NCBI GenBank assembly: GCA_031769625.1
Contig: JAUIMM010000689.1
Location: 751,501 to 815,500, forward strand
DNA from: Taudactylus pleione
Taxonomy: Eukaryota; Chordata; Amphibia; Anura; Myobatrachidae
Reading direction: 5' to 3'
DNA: 64,000 nucleotides
Position 1 is the first letter of the stretch. The number at the start of each line of letters is the position of its first letter. Below the pieces are notes generated by a model. The model made no database searches, was not told the origin of the DNA, and saw only the letters and a list, made by a program, of their open reading frames with translations. Shown in pieces: positions 11,307-22,924 of the stretch. The position numbers and the translations under genes were made by a program.

Positions 11307-11537
11307 CATATATAAGCCCTGTGACTCCACGCTGTTTGAATAGAGCTGCGTCATCAAAAAATTTTATCAAATAATTGCATTGTTTGTACTGTTTGGTGCA
11401 CTTTGTTCACGTGCATATATAAGGCAAGCCCTGTGGCTCCAGTCCACGCAGGAATAGAGCTGTGACATCAAAAATATAAATTAAATAATTGTATTTTTTG
11501 TACTGTTTGGTGCGCTTTGTTCACGTGCATATATAAG
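11307..11537 (+). promoter_or_regulatory. Tandem CACGTG/TATATAAG modules upstream of the transposase frame
   Basis: CATATATAAG occurs at 11307, 11414 and 11528, spaced 107 and 114 bp. The last two are immediately preceded by the E-box CACGTG (TTCACGTGCATATATAAG). Each unit also carries AATAGAGCTG and TTTGTACTGTTTGGTGC words. The last TATA-like box lies about 27 bp before the ATG at 11564. A repeated core promoter for the hAT transposase is inference from position and motif. Confidence 0.5.
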
Positions 11538-11563
11538 CCTCACAGTGATCTGTGAATTGAAAA

Positions 11564-12388
11564 ATGAATAACGTTCAGTTTAGAGAAGAGCAACCAAATA
11601 CTGTCGCTGCAGCTGCTGCCAACAGTAATGATGACGACACTAGTCCTTCAACATCATCTACTAAAGCCGAAGCTCGAGGGCATAGAGGGTCTAAGTCAGG
11701 GCATCTAAAATCAAGAAAACAATATACAGTGCTAAAGAAAAAAATCACATCTAATAAAGGGAAAGTGTGGTGCAGAAAAACACAAAATTGCCAACATGCC
11801 ATTCACCACACACCATGGCAAGGAAAGACTTGGCCTTTATTTATGAGTGGTGGTTCTGCAAGTGTCAGTGGGGCATCTTCCTCTGCCTCTCATGACGATG
11901 CTAGACCTTATCACTCAAGAGTGTAAAAGAGGTGTAAAAAAATTAAAACCACTTAGGCAGTAGAACAAACTGTGCGTTCAGAAACAGAAATGTCACAAAT
12001 CCCTGAGGAGAGTGTGTCCTCAAGTGCGATGTGTGAGCCTGACCTTTCTGATACTGTTGTACTTGCCAAGAAGCCGCCTTCCACCATTTCTGCTCCCTCT
12101 GCTAATGTGGGGCTGAACAGTACAAATATAGCTGATGACATAGAAATTGAGGATGCCACCGAGGAAGTGCAAGAGGATGAAGGGGATGTTTGTGTAACTG
12201 ACACCGGCACTAATGAAGATGTTAAGGATGAGAATGTTGTTAGTGTAAGTCAGGCACCAGTGGAAGCAACTCTTGGCCATGATAAGAGGAAGGTCATTGT
12301 CATGCCTGGGCATAGGACCAACAAATGCACCTCTTATGTGTGGAATTATTTTTACCCAAATCCTGACAACAATTGTCAAGCCACATGA
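11564..12388 (+). pseudogene. hAT transposase N-terminal region (two broken frames)
   Basis: The first frame (11564-11926) starts MNNVQFREEQPN, is rich in Ala/Ser/Asp and ends at a stop. A second frame (about 11972-12388) is acidic (EVQEDEGD, NEDVKDENV) and ends with TSYVWNYFYPN, which resembles the start of a BED zinc finger (S-x-V-W-x-Y-F) before the frame is lost. Low-complexity acidic N-termini followed by a BED finger are usual in ZBED-like hAT transposases. Stops and frameshifts show it is no longer functional. Confidence 0.55.
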
Positions 12389-13118
12389 AGCATTTGTAAG
12401 TAGAGATAGGGACGTTAACCATCTAGGAGCCTCCTCCCTGTTATGTCATTTGCAACAAACTCAACAACATCAAAATCTGGTGCTAGCTCCCTTCTCTCAA
12501 GTACAACTAGATCCCAGGACCTGCAATCTCTACCACCACCACCTTCATCCTCAATATCCACAGTAATGATCTGAGGTAGTCCTGCATCCAATTTGTTAAG
12601 GAGTCCTCCCCTATCCAGGATTCCTCAGAAGAATCCTCCAGCGCTAGGCCTGCTGCTGCTTCATCCCAGAATGGGATCAAGACGACTATTAGTATTTAAA
12701 AAAAAAAGTAACTGTGAAACAATCCTTTGCAAGGGGAAGCAAGTATGACAGCTCTCACCCAGTCTCACAGCTGATGCCATCACAGCTATGCTAGTATTAG
12801 ATCTCCGTCCAATATCCGCCATTGATGCAGTGTTTTTCACACAGTTAATTGAGGTCCTGTGTTCCCGGTACCAAATTGCATCTTGGTTTCATTTTGCCTG
12901 AAAATCCATTCCTCTGCTGTACCAGGACGTTAATAAAAACCTAATTATTGGCCTACAAAATGCCAATGTACCCACTGTCCACCTAACCAGATATGTGGAC
13001 AAGCAGTAGTGAGCAAACTAAAGATTACATGACTGTGACGGTTCACTGGGTGGGTGATTCATCTTTAGCAGCAGCGGTATCCAACTGACAATGCCAGCTC
13101 ATTCAGAGGAAGGCTACT

Positions 13119-13928
13119 TTGTGTATCACTGGCTTCACTAAGAGGCATACTGCTGACAACCTCTTAGAAAAATTAAGGTATGTCATAGCAAAATGGCTTA
13201 CCCCACTTGGACTCTCCTCAGGATTTGTGACTTCTGACAATGCCACCAATATTGTGAGAGCATTAGAGCTGGGTGACTTCCAACACGTCCCATGTTTTGC
13301 TCACACAATCAACTTGGTGGTACAGGGTTTTAAAAAAAATGACAGGGGCGTGCAGGAGATGCTGTCTGTGGGCCGAAAATTTGTGCCATTCAGCCACAGC
13401 ATGCAGGAGATTGCAACAGCTGCAAGAACAGTTGAATTTGCCCTGCCACCAACTGAAGCAAGAGGTGGTGACCAGCTGGAATTCGCCCTTTATATGCTTC
13501 AGTGGATGGATGAACAGCAAAATGTCATCCACAGCTATACAACAAGCCATGACATTGGGAGAGGACAGGGAGTGTTCCTTAGTCCAGTGCAGTGGAGAAT
13601 GCTTTCCGTCTTGTGCAAGGTGCTCAAACCCTTCGAAGTAGCCACTTGTGAAATGAGTTCAGACACTGCCAGCTTGAGTGGGGAGATTCCCCTAAATAGG
13701 TTTTTGGAAAATCAGCTGGAGAAATTGAATGAGGAGATTAAACAAAGTGATTACGCTAAGTATGTCAGATTTGTAGATCAAGTCCTTTGTTTGCTTCGCC
13801 AGGATCCAAGGGTTGCCAATATCTTCAAATCGGATCACTACATTTTGGCGACTGTGCTTGATCCTTGGTTTAAGTCGTACATCGTGTCTTTCTTTCCAAC
13901 TGACCCAGAGCTTAAGAGATGCAAAGAG
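13119..13928 (+). pseudogene. hAT transposase core (catalytic region fragment)
   Basis: About 270 open codons. Recognisable hAT/ZBED features are FTKRHTADNLLEKL, GFVTSDNATNIVRAL (the conserved D-N-A-x-N segment), HVPCFAHTINLVVQ (the C-x-x-H-x-L-N-L segment), and later ILATVLDPWFKSYIV (the LDPRFK segment). The reading then runs into an L1 insertion at 13929. DNA between 12390 and 13118 corresponds to the missing upstream transposase but is out of frame. This is a decayed copy whose longest open part survived. Confidence 0.8.
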
Positions 13929-14843
13929 AAATTTAAATGTGGAGACAACTGGAGTCATTAAATGGCGCTCTACATTTCCTAACATACCTCTTCCCTCTAT
14001 TTTTCAATTTTTTGTCAGACTTAACAAACAATTAATTTCGGCATCATACACTGAAATGCGTTATAAATTATTGCATCGTGCTCCTTTTATCCCAAAACTG
14101 AGATTCCTTACTGGCGACTCTGATTGCTTTAAGTGTAAACAGTCTGATGCGGATTTAATACATTGTATGTGGACCTGTGTGGAGGTACAGAGGTTCTGGT
14201 CACTAGTTCACACATATATGTCCACCACGTTGGGAATTAGCTTTGAATTAACACCTGAGTGGGAGATGTGGGATATCCTGCCAAAGTCTTAGTCGTCTTG
14301 TCCCCCTAAAGGTGCCCATCGGCTATTAGCAAAGATTGCAGCAGCTGCAAAGAAAACCATTTTATCTCAATGGATCTCTGCTGATACTCTGACGCTCACT
14401 CTCTTACATCCCAGAATTTCACATTTGTTCCATATGGATGGATTTATCTCTTAAAAAAGATAAAGCGGCAGAGAAGTTTTTTGCCATTTGGCTACCTTAT
14501 GTTCATACATTGCCCTCTCGGGTTAAAGATACGCTCCGTACTGCAATTCAACTTACTGCTTGGTATAATGAGGAAACTTTATCTACAGGTGTTTGTCCCT
14601 TTTAAGAATACAAATAAAAATCAGGAAGAAATTTCTGTAACTCTCACAGTGCACTGACTAAATAGCTAAATTGTTATGCTTGATCTTGTCAACCTAATTA
14701 TAACTGGTTTATATATTAGTGACTCTATGCTCTCCGTGAACTTTGTTATAGATTATTGCTGTCTACCTGTTTGATATCCTGTTATCTCTTGACCGCTATT
14801 TGAAATGTTTATTGCAGTCTTACAATAAAATGTTTTAAAAATA
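13929..14843 (+). mobile_element. L1/Tx1-like LINE 3' fragment inserted in the hAT
   Basis: Flanked by near-identical 15-bp duplications, AAGAGATGCAAAGAG (13914-13928) and AAGAGATGCTAAGAG (14844-14858). The coding end has the L1-type zinc-knuckle-like segment CFKCKQSDADLIHCMWTC followed by VQRFWSLV (about 14131-14205), then stops and frameshifts. It ends in an A-rich tail (AATAAAATGTTTTAAAAATA). Length, tail and duplications fit target-primed reverse transcription with 5' truncation. On both sides the hAT transposase continues. Confidence 0.85.
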
Positions 14844-14858
14844 AAGAGATGCTAAGAG

Positions 14859-15405
14859 CTCCTGGTGAGCAATTTGGCAGCTCCAAGTGGTACATGACAC
14901 AACAACATCTCCTTCTTCCGTTTCTCTGGCAGCTGCCAGAAAAAAACCTCGGCATTCCCAAACGACCCATTGGGGATGCAGAGGAGTCAACACAACATTG
15001 TGACATCTGCTCGGGTATAAAAATTGAGGAAAATGAATTGCACTGCTACTGCAACTACATCTGATAGTGTCACCATCCAAAGACATCGTACACATAGGCA
15101 TGTTACAAAATCCCTTTCACTACTGCAAAAATAAAGAGGCAATTTGGAGGCCTTTGTACAGACTTGCTTTGCATTACCTTACCTGCCCACCCTCCAGTGT
15201 GTACTCAGAAAGAGTTTTCAACACAGTCGGGAACCTTATCAGTGATCGGCATAGGATGCTACTTCCTCAAAATGTGGAAAAGATTATGTTCATCAAAATG
15301 AACTGGAAATTCTATGAGGAAGGCCTATACTGCCAATTACATAAAAGAAAATACAGAGGTACCTGTAATAGGGAATTCCAGCGGGGGTCAATTAATATTG
15401 TGTGA
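14859..15405 (+). pseudogene. hAT transposase C-terminal region
   Basis: Resumes after the L1 insertion in changing frames. The clearest part (15067-15405) reads IWRPLYRLALHYLTCPPSSV, then YSERVFNTVGNLISDRHRM and LLPQNVEKIMFIKMN. This is the hAT C-terminal dimerisation region, with its characteristic SSVYSERVFN and R-x-R/H-L-P-x-N-V-E-K pattern. An upstream stop at 15064 and other breaks mark it as a pseudogene. It proves that 13119-13928 and this segment were one gene. Confidence 0.8.
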
Positions 15406-15535
15406 GGATGATGTACACACTGATAAGGGTGAGGAATTAGATGAGGAGAATGTCCTCTTCCAGTTCCAACTGTAGAGAAGATTAACAATACTGCTAGCTG
15501 CCTTATGCCCATTGGTAACTTGGGTACACAATCGG

Positions 15536-16050
15536 GAAACCGGCTGCCTTAATACCGGTAGCCGGCTTCCCGACTGTCATATCCCGGCGAGGGTGAAATG
15601 CCGCCTGATATTTCCCCTACGCCGGGAGACCAGCGCCCGGCATCCCGATCGAATGGATGCCAGGTGCCACGAGCGGACAGCCGCGGGGGGGAGGGTTAGG
15701 TTTAGGGCACCCGGGGGGGACTTAGGGTTAGGCACCGCCCCGGGAGGGTTAGGCTAGGGGGAGGGCACCCCCTGGGGAGGTTAGGGTTAGGCTCCCACCG
15801 GGGGACTTAGATTTAGGCAGCGGGGAGGGGGGGCTAAGGTTATGCACTTAGAGGGGGGATTAGGGTTAGGCAGTTGGAGGGGAGGTTAGGGTTAGGCACC
15901 CCTAAGGAGGGTTAGGTTGGGTTAGTTTATACTTACCTTAGCGACGATCAGGATTTCCAGCGATGTCGGGCTTCCGCTGCCGGGAACTCTGCTTTTGTCG
16001 GCAAGGCACTGCCGGGAATCGAACCATGCGGCATTTCATACCGATTCCGT
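15536..16050 (+). mobile_element. TTAGG-rich inverted-repeat element, copy 1
   Basis: Starts with a GGCTGCC...GGTAGCCGGCTTCC hairpin, then CCCGGCATCCCGATCGA, then a long stretch of variants of GGTTAGGGTTAGGCACCCC, and ends ATTTCATACCGATTCC. The same order of parts occurs at 31178 and 45880, and inverted at 20455. No protein is encoded. The telomere-like words are spaced by G/C runs, so this is a minisatellite inside a transposon rather than a telomere. Confidence 0.7.
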
Positions 16051-16199
16051 AACTTGTTTTGTGGGGGCCCAAACAAATCAATCACTTCAGCCCCAAGTGG
16101 CATTCCCTGTCGCTGCAGTTATTGGTTTGTTAAAAGGTGCATGTCCTGTTTAATATATAAAACAAAAGGGTGGGTGGAAGGGCCCAAGGAAAATTCCAT

Positions 16200-17080
16200 C
16201 TTGAACCTCTTTTCTTTGTTTTATGCGCTGTTTGAGGCATTGCCGACTGACATTTTTATAGTTTATTAAACTGCCATCCTGTCTGCTACTGCTGTATAGC
16301 AATGTTTCATAGATGTCTTATATTTTTTAAACTGCCATGCGTTTCTGCCACTGCCCTGTCGCTTACTTTTTTTTTGTTTCATACTGTATTTAATTCAAGT
16401 AAAATCACAAATAGTTATACTTGCAAAGTACTCTTATGCCTTTTTCAACCTTGATTTGTAGATACCAATCTGGTTGCCTTTTTTCATAAAATTTAATTCC
16501 AATGTGAAACAGATGGGCTTGGCTTTCCTTGATCATAACTGCATGTTTGGTCAGATGCAACTCAAGCTCCAAATGGAGAGGAAATTTTGTGATGGTATCT
16601 GGAGATGTTCACCGCCCACCCCCCTCCCAGCCTTCCCATACATAATCGCAGAAACACAATGATGAGATGTTTACTACCAGACTTTCATAATCCCTCTGCC
16701 CCCTTCCTGTTCAAAGCTTCCGTTTTGTTTGCTCCCAAATTGATAGTTCTTCCACCTGTTCAAGAATCGAAATTGGCAGGTGCGACACCGGCATTAATCC
16801 CGACGGTGGGAGCGTTCAAGGACAATTCCATCTTGCACCTCTTTTCTTTGCATTATGCGCTGATTGGAGCATTGCTGACTGTCTTTTTGTGTAGACGACA
16901 AACATATTGTTATACTGTACTTTATTAAACGTCCTTCCTGTCTACTACTGCAGGGCCATTCTCTTTCCTAGATGTGCCATGTTGGTAATTGAACTGCTAC
17001 GGATGCTGTAATCTTCTACATGCAGTTGATGAATGCATCCCCTGCATGCACCTTTCATATAAAAAAAAAATTCTGAACTA
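16200..17080 (+). repeat. Diverged duplicated segment within the hAT 3' region
   Basis: AATTCCATCTTGAACCTCTTTT (about 16193) and AATTCCATCTTGCACCTCTTTT (about 16825) head two related blocks. A further block with CTTCTACATGCAGTTGATGAATGC occurs at 17016 and again at 18770, and TGCCA-GTTGG-TTGAACTGC at 16977 and 19085. These look like old tandem copies of a roughly 0.6-2 kb unit. No coding region is evident. Confidence 0.5.
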
Positions 17081-17299
17081 CCAAGTTTATTGGGTGGGCA
17101 AAACTTGGGAAAAATGTTATTCATCCAGTTGTAATTATTAATTGATTTCTGCCCTGGCAGTCTAGTGTGAGCTCTCCTTCCAGTGGTTCTGTGTGAAATG
17201 GCACCAGAATCACCACGAGAGGGACTTATACCAAATCTAAAACCCATGAAATCCAAAGCCGGGGTGATGACATTTTACCTCAATTTTGAATCCCAGTCT

Positions 17300-18681
17300 G
17301 GAGGGAAAACCCCAATCGAGGCTCGGATCCCGTCTGATCATGTCAGTGATTCTATCGTTAACACAGGTGAGAGTGCCGAAAAGGACAAAGCTGTAGATCA
17401 CTCTGTCATGCGGATTGCGTTAGAATAACAGACTGGAAGCTTTAAACAGAGGGTGGAGCTTGAAATCATTGTTCTTCTTCTGTTAACCATGGTTACCTGC
17501 AAGGAAACACGTGCAGTCATCATTGCTTTGCACAAAAAGGGCTTCACAGGCAAGGATATTGCTGCTAGTAAGATTGCACCTAATTCAACCATTTAACGGA
17601 TCATCAAGAACTTCAAGGAGAGAGGTTCAATGAGTTGTGAAGAAGACTTCAGGGTGCCCAAGAACATCCAGCAAGCTCCAGGACCTTCTGCTAAAGTTGA
17701 TTCAGCTGCGGGAATCTGGGCACCACCAGTGCAGAGCTTGCCCAGGAATTGCAGCATGCATTTGTGAGTGCATCTTCACGCACAGTGAGGCGAAGACTTT
17801 TGGAGGATGGCCTGGTGCAAGAAGGGCAGCAAAGAAGCCACTTCTCTCCAGGAAAAACATCAGGGACAGACTGATATTCTGCAAAAGGTACAGGGATTGG
17901 ACTGCTGAGGACTGGGGTAAACTTATTTTCTCTTTTGAATCCCCTTTCAGATTGTTTGGGGCATCTGGAAAACCGCTTGTCCAGAGAAGGAAAGGTGAGC
18001 GCTACCATCAGTCCTGTGTCATGCCAACAGTAAAGCATCTGGAGACCATTCATGTGTGGGGTTGCTTCTCAGCCAAGGGAGTGGGCTCACTCACAATTTT
18101 GCCTAAGAACACAAATCATCATCCAAGAGAAATGGTTCCAAATCATCATCCAAGAGAAATTTCTCCCAACCATCCAAGAACAGTTTGGTGACGAACAATG
18201 CCTTTTCCAGCATGATGGAGCACCTTGCCAGAAGGCAAAACTGATAACTAAGTGGCTCGGGGAACAAAACATCTAAATTTTGGGTCCATGGCCAGGAAAC
18301 TCCCCAGACCTTAATCCCATTGAGAACTTGTGGTCAATCCTCAAGAGGCGGGTGGACAAACAAAAACCCACAAATTCTGACAAACTCCAAGCATTGATTA
18401 GGCAAGAATGAGCGGCCATCAGTCAGAATGTGGCTTAGAAGTTGATTGACAGCATGCCAGGGTGAATTGCAGAGGTCTTGAAAAAGAAGGGTCAACACTG
18501 CAAATATTGACTATTTGCATAAACTTAATGTAATTGTCAATAAAAGTATTTGACACTTATGAAATGCTTGTCATTTTACTTCAGTATACCAAAGTAACAT
18601 CTGAGTCTAAAAACACTGAGGCAGCAAACTTTGTGAAAATCAATACTTGTGTAATTCTCAAAACTTTTGGCCATGGCTGTA
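17300..18681 (+). mobile_element. Tc1/mariner element, decayed
   Basis: The transposase frame starts at 17489 (MVTCKETRAVIIALHKKGFT) and then breaks repeatedly. Later pieces in other frames are RRLLEDGLV, AAKKPLLSRKNIRDRLIF, RDWTAEDWGKLIFS (first catalytic D region, altered), HVWGCFSAKGVGSL, QHDGAPCQKAKLITKWL (second D) and NSPDLNPIENLWSILK (D/E region). The 3' terminus contains TTCTCAAAACTTTTGGCCATGGCTGTA. The matching left terminal repeat is not found, so the 5' border is approximate. A short in-frame duplication (AATCATCATCCAAGAGAAAT at about 18113 and 18141) is an oddity of this copy. Confidence 0.8.
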
Positions 18682-19427
18682 CATACTGTACCTCCCTCAG
18701 GCCACTGATCTAGTTCTTCATTAATGAAAAGTTACTGCCATTCTGTTTCCTATATGTGCCGCTGAAATCTTCTACATGCAGTTGATGAATGCCAAAAATG
18801 TCAAGAATTTTTTATGGCCACAGACAGCATCTCCTGCATGGCCCTTAGATTTTTTTTACAAAAATTCGGGAACCACCGAAAAGCTCAACTGGGTCAAGAA
18901 CTGATGTAAATGATTAAAATATTGTTTGTAAATGCCTCCCCTCCTCCCTCATAAATTTACTTCAAAATAAAAATGTGAAATTAAATTTACTATGAATCAA
19001 CCCTTCCTTTCCCTGCCTTCACCTACATACATACTCCATCTCCCTCAGGCCTCTTGATAAATGAAAATATTTGTTTCCTGATGTGCCAAGTTGGAAGTTG
19101 AACTGCCACGTGTGTGTGCCACCCACTGCTGTCGCTTAGATTAGTCAGCCAGCTAGCTCGGTGCAACCTTTTGGCCTAAACTGGATGACAACAATATTGT
19201 GAGCTGTGAGGTAGTCAAAATTTACTGGAAATGAGTGTAAATTAAATTTATTGCGGTTAATATTACTCTAGGAACAAAAAAAAGGCTAACATTTTGTGAT
19301 TTTAGTTTTTTTTGTACATTTATTGAAAAAATCCCAAACCAAAACCAGTCACAGCGTTTTTACAAAACCAAAACCGGATGACGAATTACAACCAAAACCA
19401 GCAAAAATGATCCAGCGCACATCTCTA

Positions 19428-20450
19428 TATGCATACAAGGAAATTAAAATATTTATTCCAGGTTGCCTTTTTATATATAAATATATATAAATCTTTTAAT
19501 ACTTACAAAGGAGCTGATTTTGCCATCCCAAATGTGGGAAATTTAAATCAGCCCTCAGATCCACCTCTATGTTTAAAGTTTTATGTTGAATTGTATTTGT
19601 ATACGATACACCATTATTGACTGGCAGTATTCATTTAATATAATTCTTACTCAATTTTATGTATGATCTTTCTCTTAATAAATTTGTATTGATATATTAC
19701 GGAGTTTTCTTCTCACGGACAAGGTATGTGCTGTTTCCACCCATTTCAGCTACAACTTGTGTAATACTGTCACTAAGATATAGTGCAGTCCCCCTAGTTT
19801 CCTTCATATTGCAGTAGTTAAGGCGCTGTTGCCCAGTTGCTCAATAATCAGCTTTAGATCTCTGATCTTATAATATAATGCCCGTTAAAATTCGGTGGTA
19901 CGGTGATAGCAATAAATCTTAACACTGTCCTGTCTCAATATTTAACAAACGTTGTCTGTCTGTTCCAAGTTGGCACAAAAACTACTGAACCAAGTTTCAT
20001 AAAAACTGCATCATTTTGTAGTGGAAACTCCTAGAATTAACTTAAATTACAGGTGAGCAATACGAAAAACAAAGATTATCATCAATGTAAGAGACAGGTA
20101 TGGCACCATGCACACAGCCGGTAAGGGTGGGGGGAGAGGTGTTTTGGGCCTGCATTCATTTGAATAGAACAGGCTACATAGTCTATGCACAGGGCACAAT
20201 GTGACTATAACACCTCAAATAAAAAATGTTTGGCAAAAGGTAAAAAATATATTTTTCCCATATATGTGAGAGAGTGTAGGCTTCCAGTGCAGTAAAATGT
20301 AGAAGGTCCCCAACTGATCATCTACTGTATGTGGTAAGTTTCTTCATATTATCGCCTGACATTCTGTCCTAACATTTAATCTCCCCCCCTTCCTTCCAAT
20401 CAAGAAATCTTGCAGCAGCAGTGGAGTCTGGACAGCATTTTGGATCAGAC
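19428..20450. other. Intronic sequence, nothing recognised
   Basis: AT-rich sequence following the proposed hAT right end. No coding frame or element boundary that I can support. Confidence 0.4.
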
Positions 20451-20454
20451 ATTT

Positions 20455-20965
20455 GCGTATCTAATCTGCACCCCCGACAGCGGAATCGGTATGATAAGCC
20501 GGCGGCTATCGACAGTGGAAGCCCGGCTGGTTTACAATCCCGGCAGCAGTAAGTACGCTAACCTACCCACCCCAATCCTCCCTTGGTGGTGCCTAACCCT
20601 AACCTGCCCCCTAGTGGTGCCTAAACCTAACCCCCCCTCCCCACACCCTAATCCTAACCCTCCTGGGGGGGTGTCTAAACTTAACCTCTCCCCCAGTGGC
20701 GCCTAACCCTAACCCCCCCTTCCCCTAGCCTAACCCTAACCCTCCCGGGGGGGGGGGCTAACCCTAACCTCCCCCCCAGTGGTGCCTAACCTAACCCCCC
20801 TTTCCCGAGGACTTTGCCATTACTTATCCGTCTGGACGATCGGGATTGTAGAGCTTCGAGATGTCATCATCGGTATCCTGTTAAATGTTGGGATATCGTC
20901 GCCGGCATTTTGGCGAGCGTCGGGATTCAGGCATCGGGATATCGACGCCTAGCATTCCGTCCGTT
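20455..20965 (-). mobile_element. TTAGG-rich inverted-repeat element, copy 2
   Basis: Reverse-oriented relative to 15536: GGAATCGGTATGATAAGCCG at the left, a middle of CCTAACCCTAACC and CCTAAACCTAACC words separated by C runs, and CGATCGGGATTGTAGAGCTT at the right. No protein. Confidence 0.7.
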
Positions 20966-22300
20966 GGTAATGTGACCTCATACCCCGACGGCCAGCAGCA
21001 GCTAAGAATTATTATTTTCCTATTCCAAAAATCAGAAGTGAGAAGCTAGGGGGAGGTGGGGTGATAGACTAAAATTGTGCCTAGGGAGCCTAGAAACTTT
21101 TCATTGGCCCTGGGTTACAGAATATAGTTTGCAAAAAAATGGAGAAAACAAAACTTCTGAGTGAGAGACGTTTATATCAATAACTGTGGTAGTTGGAAGC
21201 AGCTCAGACCAAATTGTAATCAGATTATGAGAGTGCACCACACACACACACACACCGCAGCACAAACCTTAGTACTAAACTGATTTAAGAACCTGAAGAG
21301 ACGTGCCTGGTTCTGCCCTGTCATTTTGCCAGCTTTCCAGGCAAAATTGCAAGACAACCAATGGAACGGAAGAAAACAGAGAAAGTTAACAGTGAATTCT
21401 TCTCTAGATCAACACGTTTTCTATACAGAGAATCCTCTAAGGTTTATGAAGATTCCTGTCTGTATACTGCGCAGAATATTCTATATGTAGCCTGCGGCTA
21501 TTCTCCAAGTCCAATATTCATCCTACACAGAATGGGAAAATAGCTGCTTCCACTGTTTTCTTGAAAAGAGACCTAAATATAATGCAAAATTAGTTGTGCT
21601 TTCAAAAAAGAAGTTAACCTGTCTTGTAATGCTTAACAAAACAGAGTACTGTCTATCTCTGTGCATGAACTATATATTTAGACCAGCTAATGTGAAACCA
21701 TAAAATGGAGGCAGGAAATTCTCATGGGATGGTTATGCATATATTAGTAATACCTCAATTCCAGGAATCCCTTATATCCCTTGTCCATCTTTTGGAACGT
21801 CCATATGCATACACTAAGACAACTGCCTTGTATACCACTACTGTTTATCACTAACACAGAGAGTTCACTACATTAAGAAAGACTGACTTAACATGCACTG
21901 CACATGACTATTGGGAAGGATAGGACATCATAACTAGGACTGGCATAATAATCACTCTCCAATTTATGGAGACTGCCTACAGTAACTATGGCAGCCTGTA
22001 GTATAATTTCAGTTCTTTATTACATTTCTCCAACATGGACAAAAATTACTCTAGATGGAACTACAGACAGACCCTGTGCTACATGCACGGTGCCCACTGC
22101 CTGGATGGAACTTTCCTCTGTTAGTTCACAAAGTGGCACTGCATCACCACAATGTACTTTAGACATGCTCATAATGCTGATTCCTGTACTCCACTGCACC
22201 AAATCTGTAATGATCATGAACCAGTGTTTAGTAACATTTTCACATTACATGACAATCACAATCAACTCTCGCTACACATGCTTTTTAAACCTGCTCCCAA
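20966..22300. other. Intronic sequence with a short CA microsatellite
   Basis: A CA run at about 21237-21256 is the only clear feature. Frames at 21361 and 21988 have no recognisable domain. Confidence 0.4.
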
Positions 22301-22318
22301 AGGTCTCCCTCGAAAAGC

Positions 22319-22347
22319 CTGAGGAAGTGGTCAGCAGACCATGAAAT
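22319..22347 (+). ncRNA. Hammerhead-like ribozyme core
   Basis: Reads CTGAGGA (22319-22325), a stem TGGTC/GACCA (22328-22332 with 22337-22341, loop AGCA), then T and GAAA (22343-22346). This matches the CUGANGA - stem II - GAAA arrangement. Stems I and III were not resolved. It probably belongs to a Penelope-like or related retroelement tail. Confidence 0.4.
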
Positions 22348-22496
22348 GCGTCACTTGGCGGGCTGAAGAGACCGATACATACAGTATGGATTATGGACCT
22401 GATTCAGACCCGTTTGCTCTGGCCAGTTGGTTTAGATGTATTTTTTTTACATATGTTGATTATTCATGTGAAAATATTTTTTTTGTTTTAATTAGA

Positions 22497-22640
22497 TACC
22501 TGTATACCATGTGTTAGAAATAAAGTGTTTTAAAATTATACGTTTGTTACATGGTCATTATGGGCTCCTAAATGTAACTCTGGAAACACTAGCATTTGCG
22601 CCTTATAACTGGTATAAATTACACGTCCACCCACTCACAA
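22497..22640 (+). repeat. Direct repeat of the segment at 23517-23657
   Basis: ATACCATGTGTTAGAAA...TTACATGGTCATTATGGGCTCCTAA...GGTATAAATTACACGTCCAC is paralleled at 23517-23657 by ATACCATATGTTGGAAA...TTACATAGTCATTATTT...GGTATAATTTACACGTTCAC. The pair brackets the element at 22925-23465. Confidence 0.6.
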
Positions 22641-22924
22641 TACCACCATATTCATTTTTGAAATACCGACAGACAATGGGTTATATGAATGAATGTCCAA
22701 GGCGTGATTGCATTTTTTTAAAATCTATGTTGTTTATATTTTTTCAAAATTTCGCCTGGTGGGACAGATTGCCTTTTCTATCTTTCTTGTTTTCTCCTTT
22801 TCGTTGATAATCACTTCATTCTTATGACTACCTACAGAATTAAAAGTTACATTTTAAATATGGACCAAGTGCCCCAAGCCAATACTTTTTTCAGCCCTAG
22901 TTCCTATGTAATATTTTATATACA

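Larger units (their letters stand above)
10781..19427 (+). mobile_element. Long hAT-type DNA transposon, decayed and multiply interrupted
   Basis: The left end TAGCGATGAGCGGTTCGG and the reverse complement of the right end, TAGAGATGTGCGCTGGA, share the TAGNGATGNGCG pattern seen in hAT termini. Between them lie tandem repeats, a serine-rich N-terminal frame, a BED-finger start, a hAT transposase core and the C-terminal dimerisation region, in order on the plus strand. Insertions inside include an L1 fragment (13929-14843), a TTAGG-rich element (15536-16050) and a Tc1 element (about 17300-18681). No convincing 8-bp target duplication is visible, so the right boundary is tentative. An alternative is two separate hAT-derived pieces. 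Confidence 0.55.

Noticed and set aside
10927..11343. Cysteine-rich 138-codon frame (repeated HKWLCCLV)
   Set aside because: It is the translation of a 78-bp tandem repeat and continues into non-coding hAT sequence.
15680..15915. True interstitial telomere
   Set aside because: GTTAGGG words are interrupted by G and C runs and lie inside a repeated transposon-like unit, so this is not a chromosome-end remnant.
17637..18191. 184-codon frame as an intact Tc1 transposase
   Set aside because: Only part of it is in the transposase frame, with preceding stops and later frameshifts; annotated as a decayed element instead.
22511..22807. 98-codon frame with hydrophobic C-terminus
   Set aside because: AT-rich, no domain, overlaps a segment that is repeated without the frame at 23517-23657.
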